Source: Candidatus Bathyarchaeota archaeon
GTDB taxonomy: Archaea; Thermoproteota; Bathyarchaeia; TCS64
Direction of reading: 5' to 3'
DNA length: 5,820 bases
Assembly (NCBI GenBank): GCA_020697635.1
Contig: JAEHCT010000098.1
Coordinates: 1 to 5,820 of the forward strand
In this document: positions 1 to 5,470 of the stretch, piece after piece
Numbering within the stretch: the first letter of the stretch is position 1
Layout of the letters: every line of letters begins with the position of its first letter
The notes under the pieces: generated by a model
Told to the model about the DNA's origin: nothing
Database searches by the model: none
Seen by the model: only the letters and a program-made list of their open reading frames with translations
Translations under genes and position numbers: made by a program

Positions 1-10
1 ATTCTAGCAT
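1..10 (-). CDS. Probable 5' end of a divergent gene running off the left edge
   Basis: On the minus strand an ATG at 10-8 is followed by two sense codons (Leu, Glu) before the window ends. Immediately upstream is AGGAGG (plus-strand complement at 14-19), the best Shine-Dalgarno match in the window, with only 3 nt between it and the ATG, which is closer than usual. No product can be named from three codons. The call rests only on the ribosome-binding site and on the AT-rich, promoter-like stretch between here and the plus-strand gene at 229. Confidence 0.3.
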
Positions 11-130
11 CCGCCTCCTATCACGTATTCACCATGGCGAGTCCATGAGGGAAAAACAGTTATGAAGCTGCTTCTAACTATATCTCCCTCGTTTCTCACC
101 CATGAGGATAATACCTTGATGACGTCAAAG

Positions 131-147
131 GTTTATTTATTTTTTTA
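131..147 (+). promoter_or_regulatory. AT-rich TATA-like tract upstream of the Fe-S gene
   Basis: A T-rich tract (GTTTATTTATTTTTTTA) lies about 90 nt upstream of the Fe-S gene, just after the 8-bp palindrome TGACGTCA at 120-127. It resembles an archaeal TATA region and would place transcription start near 160, giving a leader of about 70 nt. It competes with the weaker box at 198-206. The palindrome could be an operator, but an 8-bp palindrome can also arise by chance. Confidence 0.3.
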
Positions 148-197
148 TCGGATAGCATGAATTTTCCCTACAACGAGACGATTAATCAGGTTACAAG

Positions 198-206
198 CCT
201 TAAATC
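198..206 (+). promoter_or_regulatory. Candidate TATA box for a leaderless transcript starting at 229
   Basis: The stretch CCTTAAATC is centred about 26-27 nt before the ATG at 229. This is the normal distance from an archaeal TATA box to the transcription start, so the mRNA may begin at or next to the start codon. This fits the absence of a usable Shine-Dalgarno sequence before 229. The box itself is only a moderate match. Confidence 0.35.
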
Positions 207-228
207 CAGCCATAGATGATGTCCCTCT

Positions 229-921
229 ATGCCGTCGAGGATGGGGCAGAGGTATCCCAGAGACTATACGGAAGAAAGGCTGAGAGAGATCGCGGAAGAC
301 CTCGATAAAGCCGTCACGGTCCCTGTGAACGTCATGGTCGAGACCGAGCACCGGGTATACGATCTAGGCGAGATGAAAGAGATACTAGGTGACGCCGAGA
401 GGATCGTCTTGCAGGACTGCGGCTGCAAGACAGAGTACGGTAACTGCGACTCTCCCACAAAGGTCTGTCTGAGCCTGGACAAGGCTGCTGATGAGGCTTT
501 CGAGTTTGAGGAGCACCATCCCCAGGAGGTGAGTCTCGAGGAGGCCGTCGAGGCGCTGGAGATGAGCCACGAGGCGGGGCTGGTCCACATGGCCTACACC
601 ATGAAGGGCGACGATAGGCCTACGGTTATCTGCAGCTGCTGCCCATGCTGCTGCCACACGCTGGGCGGGCTGCTGCGGTTCGGCATATCCACACAGGTGC
701 TCACGTCTAGGTACGTCGCAGAGGACGACGTGGAGAAATGCAATGACTGCGGTGCCTGTGTGGGCCGATGCGTCTTCATGGCCAGAGGCATGACAGACGG
801 GAAAATGCTGTATGATGTCTTTAACTGCTTCGGATGCGGCTTATGCGTCTCGACCTGCCCCACAGACGCCATCAGGCTGGCCCCGAGGGAGAGAAAACAC
901 AGGCCCACGTCCGGCACATGA
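229..921 (+). CDS. Cysteine-rich 4Fe-4S ferredoxin-type protein
   Basis: A 230-residue, probably cytoplasmic Fe-S protein with 18 cysteines in four groups. The C-terminus is a two-cluster ferredoxin: C171-x2-C174-x2-C177-x3-C181 and C200-x2-C203-x2-C206-x3-C210-P. The first motif lacks the usual proline after its last cysteine. The N-terminal half has C64-x-C66-x6-C73-x6-C80 and, at 135-142, CSCCPCCC. I recognise this arrangement (a Cys-x-Cys segment ending in a VCLSL-like stretch, then a 'GLVH' helix at 117-120, then a CxCCxCCC box) from a widespread group of archaeal and anaerobic bacterial 4Fe-4S proteins of uncertain role. The likely function is electron transfer, possibly with an extra metal centre in the N-terminal half; substrate and partner are unknown. 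The start at 229 is chosen because an in-frame TGA lies at 217-219 and a TATA-like box is suitably placed; ATG at 241 is the alternative. The stop overlaps the next gene by ATGA, so the two are probably translationally coupled. Confidence 0.85.
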   Translation: MPSRMGQRYPRDYTEERLREIAEDLDKAVTVPVNVMVETEHRVYDLGEMKEILGDAERIVLQDCGCKTEYGNCDSPTKVCLSLDKAADEAFEFEEHHPQEVSLEEAVEALEMSHEAGLVHMAYTMKGDDRPTVICSCCPCCCHTLGGLLRFGISTQVLTSRYVAEDDVEKCNDCGACVGRCVFMARGMTDGKMLYDVFNCFGCGLCVSTCPTDAIRLAPRERKHRPTSGT

Positions 922-1475
922 GGCAGCGCGAGATGGATGAGGAGAAATTCAGGGCGTTCTTGGTTGAACACCTGCGGATGCGCCCCCGTATGGAGGTGAG
1001 GGACGTATACAAGCTGCTGTACCAGGGGGTGTTCGGTGTCTCACACATCATGGGCGAGAAGGCGTGGGAGAGGCTCATGGAGGAGTCGGAGAGAGTGGCC
1101 CCGATGGATCATGTTGACGAGCCTCTGGTTGAGCCTGTCTCGGTTGACGGGAGGTTCGTGAGGGTGAACCTGAGGCCATACATCAGGCTGGGGGGAGACC
1201 TCAGAGCCTTGTACAGGGCCATGTTGGAGTCGTCTGAACATGTGGGTGACCCCAGCGAGTTCGTGTCGCTTTGGGGGATGTTCAAGGAAGCCGCGGTGGA
1301 GCTAGAACTGGACTTCGACGATGAAACGATCCGTCTTTACGACAGGAGCCTCGATGAGGCGGGTCCGGAGCCGCGTCACCACTCGGCTGAGTACCGCGAG
1401 GCGTATTACCCCGCCTACAGGGTGGTCATGCGAAGAATATTCGAGGAGTACACAGGGTTCTCGTCGAGGGCGTAA
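918..1475 (+). CDS. Conserved-looking hypothetical protein coupled to the Fe-S gene
   Basis: A 185-residue soluble protein with no signal peptide or membrane segment. I cannot assign a function. Distinctive stretches that look like a conserved core are YKLLYQGVFGVSHI at 31-44, RVNLRPY at 82-88 and HHSAEYREAYYPAYRVV at 154-170. The clustered His, Arg, Tyr and Asn residues (H43, R82, N84, R86, H154, H155, R168) would suit a ligand- or metal-binding site, but this is inference. I have an impression of similar unnamed proteins in bacteria and archaea. The start is taken at 918 because its ATG forms an ATGA overlap with the upstream stop; ATG at 933 (MDEEK...) is an alternative. The reading frame stays open upstream to 834, but that part is the ferredoxin gene in another frame. 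The stop lies 10 nt from that of the convergent hydrolase gene. Confidence 0.75.
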   Translation: MRQREMDEEKFRAFLVEHLRMRPRMEVRDVYKLLYQGVFGVSHIMGEKAWERLMEESERVAPMDHVDEPLVEPVSVDGRFVRVNLRPYIRLGGDLRALYRAMLESSEHVGDPSEFVSLWGMFKEAAVELELDFDDETIRLYDRSLDEAGPEPRHHSAEYREAYYPAYRVVMRRIFEEYTGFSSRA

Positions 1476-1479
1476 AAAA
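1474..1479 (-). terminator. Oligo-T terminator candidate for the minus-strand operon
   Basis: Six A on the plus strand, read as TTTTTT on the minus strand, begin 6 nt beyond the stop codon of the hydrolase gene. Archaeal RNA polymerase commonly terminates at such T-runs without a stable hairpin. The run overlaps the TAA stop of the convergent plus-strand gene. Confidence 0.4.
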
Positions 1480-1485
1480 GGGTGG

Positions 1486-2130
1486 CTAGAGGGTGATGAC
1501 CTCACCGGGCTTCATCACTATGACTTCAGTGTCGCAGCCTGCCTCGACCATCGTCTTGTACTCCGTCGGGTCGGTGTCCCATATGTGCATGGGGACCGCC
1601 TTGGCGGGGTTCATCGCGATGGTCGCCTCGGCGGCCTCCGGGTTGTCCATGGTGTAGGTTCCCCCGCTTGGGATGAGGAGCAGGTCTATTCCCTTCAGCT
1701 TCTTCATCTCGTCTATGAAGTCGGTGTCCCCGGCGTGGTAGACGGTCTTGCCCTCGGCCTTCACCATGTACCCGACACCTATTCCCTTAGGGTGGAAAGG
1801 CGTCCCGGGGCTCCTGAACCGCTTGTAGTTGTAGGCCTCCACCGCCTCTACCGTCACGTCGTCGAAGGAAGCCGACTCGCCCGGCTTCAGGGTCTTCACG
1901 GGTGACCCTATCTTCTTGCCGCACTCGGGGGGAGCCACTATCACGGTGTTGTCGCCCTTCACCTTCTTTATCTTGTCCACCTTGCAGTGGTCGTCGTGGT
2001 GGTGGGTGCTGAGGACGAGGTCGGCCTCCTCATCGTACTCGCCCTCGTAGGGGTCGATGTAGATGGTCGTGCCGCCTGTCTTCACCTTCCACGAGGCGTG
2101 TCCTAGCCATTTGACCTCCAATACTTTCAC
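1486..2130 (-). CDS. UPF0173/UlaG-like metallo-beta-lactamase-fold hydrolase
   Basis: A 214-residue protein, close to the usual length for the UPF0173 group of metal-dependent hydrolases. It opens with the typical WLGHAS (8-13) and IDPY (25-28) segments and carries the metal-binding motif H43-x-H45-x-D47-H48. YHAGDTDF at 131-138 supplies the bridging aspartate D135, PSGGTYTMD lies at 154-162, and the late histidine is H182 in PMHIWD. All core ligands expected of a binuclear metal site are present, so it should be active. The physiological substrate of this group is not known; UlaG itself is a lactonase on L-ascorbate-6-phosphate, but that specificity cannot be transferred. The start is a GTG at 2130-2128 preceded by a weak GGCAG. 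The transporter gene ends 30 nt upstream on the same strand, so the two are probably co-transcribed. Confidence 0.9.
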   Translation of the reverse strand: MKVLEVKWLGHASWKVKTGGTTIYIDPYEGEYDEEADLVLSTHHHDDHCKVDKIKKVKGDNTVIVAPPECGKKIGSPVKTLKPGESASFDDVTVEAVEAYNYKRFRSPGTPFHPKGIGVGYMVKAEGKTVYHAGDTDFIDEMKKLKGIDLLLIPSGGTYTMDNPEAAEATIAMNPAKAVPMHIWDTDPTEYKTMVEAGCDTEVIVMKPGEVITL

Positions 2131-2160
2131 CTGCCACTGTATACGTGGAGCCGTTTTTTA

Positions 2161-3366
2161 CTATTTCTCTACGTCCCCCATGGACTCGTATGCCTTGAGG
2201 TAGGCGAGGCCGAAGACCACGCGCAGGGCTGCGGAGAAGAAAAGCCCCGTGCTCAGCCCCTCCAAGCCGCCGAAGTAGGCGTCGATGACATAGCCGCTCA
2301 CGTTGCTACCTATGAAGCAGGCGACCCCGAACGCCGTGGTGCTGCTGGCGAGGTAGGTGGCCCTCAGATCACCTGGGGCTAGGTCTATGACGTAGGTGGA
2401 CTCGCTGCTCATCCACGCGGCCATCCCGACGCCTAGGAAGAGCTCCGCCAAGGCTATGTGCCACCACTGGGTAGCCACGGCGTAGGCGACGGGGGCCACG
2501 GCCATGGAGACGCGGCTCAGCACGATGATGGGCTTCCTGCCGATCCTGTCCATGAAGGCGCCCAGCCTCTTCTGGGTGAGGGTGCTGACCAGGCTGCTTG
2601 TGAGGCTCAGGGTGCTTATCTGCCACACCTTCATGCGGAGCCTGTGGGTGATGACCAGGGGGAAGAGGGGCCACGCGAAGCTCATCCCCATGCCGTACAC
2701 GAAGTTGAGCAGGAGGTAGCGGGTGAGCCGGGGGTCCTTTATCAGTCGGTTGAGCTCGAAACTCTGGCTGGCGCCCTTGGGGGGTTTCTCTTTGGTGAAG
2801 AGCACGAACACGCCGCTCAATAGGCTGGTGGCGGCTGCCAAGATGAGCACTAGGGAGAAGCTCTCGATCGTGGTCTCGCCTTGATCCGTTATGCTTATGG
2901 CGAAGGCTATGATCATGGCGAAGAAGCTGCCCATCTGACTGACGCTGTTGATCAACCCTATGGTCACGCCCCTGGTGCGCTCGGTCGTGTAGTCTCCCAA
3001 GAGGCTGCTCCAGGACGGTCTAGTCATGCTGTAGAAGAAGCTGCTTAGAATCACCAGCCATATAAGCGGCTCCGGGGCGTCGAACAGGAGCAACGCGGCT
3101 ATGGCGCCGGCGTTGAGTATGCGGCCCGCCGCGATGAACCTCTTCTTTCCGTACCTGTCGATGAGTCTGCCGAACACGAGCTGGAGGAGGTTGCCGCTGA
3201 GGCTCTTGGCGCCCTGGAGGAACCCCATCTGGTTCACGGTGGCGCCCGACGCGGCTACGAGGAGGTTGTTGAACCGGTTGTTGAGGCTGTCGCTGAACAT
3301 CATCGTGAACCCGGTCGCCATGAGCGCCGGCGTGGTCTTCAGTGGCTCCTCTTCCCTCTCGCCCAT
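2161..3366 (-). CDS. Major facilitator superfamily transporter
   Basis: A 401-residue integral membrane protein with many hydrophobic segments, consistent with the 12-helix MFS fold in two halves. The hallmark loop motif between helices 2 and 3 is present as GRLIDRYGKK (66-75) and repeated in the second half as GAFMDRIGRK (269-278), which supports the pseudo-symmetry. A charged central loop (about 191-213) separates the halves. GDYTTERTRG at 124-133 resembles the MFS loop that follows helix 4. The substrate cannot be read from the sequence; a drug/metabolite exporter or a solute importer is possible. The start is ATG at 3366 (MGEREEEP...). The frame stays open upstream to 3951, but that stretch lies opposite the receiver gene and does not look like a transporter domain. 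A TATA-like box 28 nt upstream supports 3366. ATG encoding Met16 is an alternative. The downstream hydrolase is probably in the same operon. Confidence 0.88.
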   Translation of the reverse strand: MGEREEEPLKTTPALMATGFTMMFSDSLNNRFNNLLVAASGATVNQMGFLQGAKSLSGNLLQLVFGRLIDRYGKKRFIAAGRILNAGAIAALLLFDAPEPLIWLVILSSFFYSMTRPSWSSLLGDYTTERTRGVTIGLINSVSQMGSFFAMIIAFAISITDQGETTIESFSLVLILAAATSLLSGVFVLFTKEKPPKGASQSFELNRLIKDPRLTRYLLLNFVYGMGMSFAWPLFPLVITHRLRMKVWQISTLSLTSSLVSTLTQKRLGAFMDRIGRKPIIVLSRVSMAVAPVAYAVATQWWHIALAELFLGVGMAAWMSSESTYVIDLAPGDLRATYLASSTTAFGVACFIGSNVSGYVIDAYFGGLEGLSTGLFFSAALRVVFGLAYLKAYESMGDVEK

Positions 3367-3390
3367 ACGCGGTTCAGGGTTTACATGTGA

Positions 3391-3398
3391 ATAATAAA
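3391..3398 (-). promoter_or_regulatory. TATA-like box for the MFS transporter
   Basis: Read on the minus strand this is TTTATTAT, centred about 28 nt before the ATG at 3366. The spacing suits a leaderless or nearly leaderless archaeal transcript, and there is no Shine-Dalgarno sequence before the ATG. It sits in the 144-bp region shared with the divergent receiver gene. Confidence 0.45.
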
Positions 3399-3461
3399 TG
3401 TGTAGGTATGGCCTGGCGGAGGAATGGGGGGAACACGGAGACGTGATCCCTCGACAAAGAA

Positions 3462-3468
3462 GATATAG
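3462..3468 (+). promoter_or_regulatory. TATA-like box for the receiver gene
   Basis: GATATAG lies about 45 nt upstream of the ATG at 3511. It would start transcription near 3490, leaving a short leader that contains the GGGGAG ribosome-binding site. It is the only TATA-like element on this strand at a fitting distance. Confidence 0.35.
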
Positions 3469-3497
3469 GTGAAACTCTTCAATACAGGTAATATTTC

Positions 3498-3503
3498 GGG
3501 GAG
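3498..3503 (+). promoter_or_regulatory. Ribosome-binding site deciding the receiver start
   Basis: GGGGAG lies 7 nt before the ATG at 3511 and favours that start over the in-frame GTG at 3469, which would add 14 residues in front of a receiver domain that is already complete. Confidence 0.45.
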
Positions 3504-3510
3504 CAGAGAC

Positions 3511-3906
3511 ATGGACGAGGCTAGACCAGGGGTTCTTCTCATCGACGACGAGGAGGACATCGTGAGGACGTTCACCCTGTTCCTCGAGAAGTTCGGGTAC
3601 TCCGTCGACTCGGCCGGTAACGGTGCGGAGGCCGAGGCTAAGCTCAGCGATAACCTCTACGACGTGGTGATATTTGACTACAGGCTGCCGGACATAGCGG
3701 GGACGGATCTGTTGAGGAGGGGCAACGAGCTGCAGCCTGGGGCGGTCAAGGTGATGCTGACCGGTTTCCCTTCCTTGGAGAACGCCGCGGAGTGCCTCAG
3801 CCTCGGCGCCGACTCTTATCTGCTGAAGCCCGTGGACATGAACGAGGTCCTGAAGGTCATCGAGGAGAAGCTCAGGGAGAGAGCCGAGTCCGAGGAAAAG
3901 AGGTAG
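3511..3906 (+). CDS. Stand-alone response-regulator receiver protein (CheY-like)
   Basis: A 131-residue single receiver domain, the size of CheY, acting in the cytoplasm as the phospho-acceptor of a two-component pathway. The acidic pocket is D12-D13 in LLIDDEED. The phosphorylation site is D56 in IFDYRLPD, the switch threonine is T84 in LTGFP, and the conserved lysine is K106 in LLKPVD. All catalytic residues are present. The C-terminal tail (about 117-131) is a short charged helix; there is no DNA-binding or enzymatic output domain, so the signal must pass by protein contact or phosphotransfer. No histidine kinase is encoded in the window. The ATG at 3511 is preferred because the domain begins there and GGGGAG precedes it; GTG at 3469 is the alternative. 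The gene is transcribed divergently from the MFS transporter and lies 120 nt upstream of the M24 gene. Confidence 0.92.
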   Translation: MDEARPGVLLIDDEEDIVRTFTLFLEKFGYSVDSAGNGAEAEAKLSDNLYDVVIFDYRLPDIAGTDLLRRGNELQPGAVKVMLTGFPSLENAAECLSLGADSYLLKPVDMNEVLKVIEEKLRERAESEEKR

Positions 3907-3943
3907 CTCACCTGTCTTGTCCTCTGCCTGTTGTTGTGGACCG

Positions 3944-3950
3944 TTAAACA
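3944..3950 (+). promoter_or_regulatory. Weak TATA-like element before the M24 gene
   Basis: TTAAACA lies in the 120-nt gap after the receiver gene. It would start transcription around 3973, just before the ATG at 3979 and 50 nt before the preferred ATG at 4027. The match is weak, and co-transcription from the receiver promoter remains possible. Confidence 0.22.
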
Positions 3951-4026
3951 TTTCTCGTGGGTCGACGGTTTTCCATTCATGGTTGGACGTGAACGAGTAT
4001 CAGAGGGTTTCCCCAAGGTTCTGCCC

Positions 4027-5259
4027 ATGCGTGAGCGGTCCCAGATAATAGACCGGGTGCTTGCCGAGAGGCTTGACGAGGTGCTTCCCGTCGCCATGAG
4101 GGAGGCGGGTCTCGACGTGTGGCTGATCATCTGCCAGGAGGACGACCTAGACCCGGTTTATGAGACGATGATACCCATGGACACGTGGTGCCCTATACTC
4201 CAGATGCTGGTCTTCTACGACGGGGGCCCGGAGCTGGGCGTGGAGCGTATCAACCTGTCCTTCACCGACACAAAGGACCTGTATGATCAGCCGTGGCCGG
4301 GGAGGAGGCATCACAGGGAGCAGTGGATGCTTCTCGGAGGCGTCGTGGAGGAGAGGGACCCGATGCGTATAGGGATAAACGTTGGCTCGATCCAGTGGGC
4401 CGCCGGCGGGCTCACCCACAACCTGTTCGAGCAGCTGGTGGAGGCGCTGCCCAGGAGGTATGTGGATAGGCTGGTCTCGGCTGAGGCCTGTGCTACTCGG
4501 TGGCTGGCGACGCTTACGGACAGCGAGGTGGGGCTCTACGAGCACGTGGTTAAGGTGGCTCACTCGTTGATCGCGGAGTGCTACAGCGGGAAGGCCATCG
4601 TCCCGGGGGTCACCACCATCCCGGACCTCGTGTGGTACTACTGGCAGCGGTGCGCCGACCTGGGGCTGTCGGTGGCATTCAATCCCTTCTTCACCATCGT
4701 GCGCGGCGGGGCGGCGAGGGAGCTGCACGGTGAAGGGGACGACGTGATCCGGCCCGGTGACTTCGTCCGCTGCGACGTGGGGATAAGGTACCTCGGGCTC
4801 ATCACGGACCACCAGGAGTGGGCGTACATACTTAAGCCGGGGGAGACGGACGCCCCCGATGGGGCTAGGAGGCTTATGGCGGAGGGAAACAGGCTGCAGG
4901 ACTGCTTCATGGGGGAGTTCAGGAGGGGTCTCACCGGTAACCAGATGCTCGGTAACATCCTAGCAGAGGCGAGAGCCTTGGGGCTTCCCAACCCGAGGGT
5001 TTACAGTCACAGCTTGGGACGGTTGCTCCATGAGCCGGGGCCTCTGATTGGGCTTCCCTGGGAGCAGGAGTGGAACGAGGGGCGGGGCGACGTGGCGTTG
5101 GAGCATAACTACGCGTTCACCATGGAGCTTTCGGTGGAGGGGCCTCTCCCTGAGTGGGGCGGCGAGGGTTTCAGGTGCGCGTTGGAGCAGGACGTGGTGT
5201 TCACGGTGGATGGGTGCCGGTTGATTGATGGGAGGCAGACGGGGTTCTATCTTGTCTAG
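4027..5259 (+). CDS. M24-family metallopeptidase-like protein (Xaa-Pro aminopeptidase type)
   Basis: A 410-residue protein with the two-domain layout of aminopeptidase P/prolidase relatives. The N-terminal creatinase-like domain begins with a segment recognised in this subgroup (RLDEVLP...GLDVWLI, about 14-38). The C-terminal pita-bread domain has the five expected metal ligands: D250 (RCDVG), D261 (ITDHQEW), H328 (YSHSLG), E367 (MELSVE) and E387 (ALEQD). The YSH...GPLIG pattern and the GRQT signature near the C-terminus are typical of a bacterial and archaeal M24 subgroup usually annotated as Xaa-Pro aminopeptidase or simply M24 metallopeptidase. The substrate is untested, and some members of the fold are not peptidases. 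ATG at 4027 is chosen because the family-like sequence begins there and a weak AAGG precedes it. ATG at 3979, and a TTG at 3931, would lengthen the N-terminus with sequence that does not look like the family. Confidence 0.87.
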   Translation: MRERSQIIDRVLAERLDEVLPVAMREAGLDVWLIICQEDDLDPVYETMIPMDTWCPILQMLVFYDGGPELGVERINLSFTDTKDLYDQPWPGRRHHREQWMLLGGVVEERDPMRIGINVGSIQWAAGGLTHNLFEQLVEALPRRYVDRLVSAEACATRWLATLTDSEVGLYEHVVKVAHSLIAECYSGKAIVPGVTTIPDLVWYYWQRCADLGLSVAFNPFFTIVRGGAARELHGEGDDVIRPGDFVRCDVGIRYLGLITDHQEWAYILKPGETDAPDGARRLMAEGNRLQDCFMGEFRRGLTGNQMLGNILAEARALGLPNPRVYSHSLGRLLHEPGPLIGLPWEQEWNEGRGDVALEHNYAFTMELSVEGPLPEWGGEGFRCALEQDVVFTVDGCRLIDGRQTGFYLV

Positions 5260-5271
5260 TCTCCCGGTAAG

Positions 5272-5279
5272 GTTTTAAT
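5272..5279 (+). promoter_or_regulatory. TATA box of the tRNA-Leu gene
   Basis: GTTTTAAT is centred about 26 nt before 5302, so transcription should start about 5 nt before the mature tRNA 5' end at 5307. This is the usual archaeal tRNA promoter geometry. It begins 12 nt after the M24 stop codon. Confidence 0.55.
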
Positions 5280-5306
5280 CTGGTTGCAGTGGATGTATTG
5301 GTGCGC

Positions 5307-5389
5307 GCGGGGGTTCCCGAGTGGCCAAAGGGGTCAGGCTTAGGACCTGATGGACTAGTCCTCCGTGGGTTCGAACCCCACCCCCCGCA
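5307..5389 (+). tRNA. tRNA-Leu, anticodon UAG
   Basis: A full cloverleaf can be folded by hand. The acceptor stem GCGGGGG (5307-5313) pairs with CCCCCGC (5382-5388) and A5389 is the discriminator base. The short D stem CCC/GGG spans 5316-5332. The anticodon stem TCAGG/CCTGA (5334-5338 with 5346-5350) encloses loop CTTAGGA with anticodon TAG at 5341-5343, which reads CUA and probably other CUN leucine codons. A class II long variable arm (5351-5364) contains GGAC/GTCC, and the T arm GTGGG-TTCGAAC-CCCAC covers 5365-5381. The long variable arm and the A discriminator agree with leucine identity. There is no intron and no encoded CCA (A5389 is followed by CCC), so CCA must be added after transcription. 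Confidence 0.97.
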
Positions 5390-5408
5390 CCCTTGGCTGC
5401 ACCCCACG

Positions 5409-5434
5409 GATGCGCGCGCCGCATCAGGATATTT
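5409..5434 (+). terminator. Hairpin plus T-rich tract after the tRNA gene
   Basis: GATGCG (5409-5414) and CGCATC (5420-5425) form a 6-bp stem with a 5-nt loop CGCGC, followed by AGGATATTTT. It lies 20 nt past the tRNA and could end the tRNA transcript. The T-run is short, so it might instead be an operator or leader structure for the next gene, whose promoter should fall in the same AT-rich stretch (about 5428-5450). Confidence 0.33.
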
Positions 5435-5460
5435 TCAAATAGATCAATAAACAGAGTCCA

Positions 5461-5465
5461 GAGGG
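5461..5465 (+). promoter_or_regulatory. Ribosome-binding site of the DinB-like gene
   Basis: GAGGG lies 5 nt before the ATG at 5471. It is a clear Shine-Dalgarno match and fixes the start of a gene that is otherwise cut off at the right edge. Confidence 0.5.
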
Positions 5466-5470
5466 ATATT

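Noticed and set aside
62..160. Plus-strand ORF of 32 codons in the upstream region
   Set aside because: It has no ribosome-binding site, its hydrophobic tail comes from the T-rich tract, and it shows no sign of selection.
834..917. Upstream extension of the 185-residue hypothetical protein
   Set aside because: This stretch encodes the second ferredoxin motif in another frame. The ATGA overlap gives a natural start at 918.
1491..1507. GGTGA/TCACC hairpin and a GTGATGA C-box-like word
   Set aside because: It lies within the 3' coding end of the hydrolase. No T-run follows and no D-box (CTGA) is found at a suitable distance, so neither a terminator nor a C/D guide RNA is supported.
1321..1905. 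Plus-strand 194-residue open frame across the convergent junction
   Set aside because: It is antisense to the hydrolase over most of its length and out of frame with the hypothetical gene. Its Arg/Val/Gly-rich translation has no motif.
3367..3951. Minus-strand open frame extending the MFS transporter by 195 residues upstream
   Set aside because: It lies opposite the receiver gene, which has all its catalytic residues. The extension has no recognisable domain, and a TATA-like box fits the start at 3366.
4147..4812. Minus-strand 221-residue open frame opposite the M24 gene
   Set aside because: The Pro/His/Arg-rich sequence is typical of the antisense of GC-rich coding DNA, and the plus strand has a complete enzyme family signature.
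5390..5470. Possible attachment-site repeat of the tRNA 3' end
   Set aside because: Only the short word CCCCAC recurs, which is far too little for a duplicated tRNA end.
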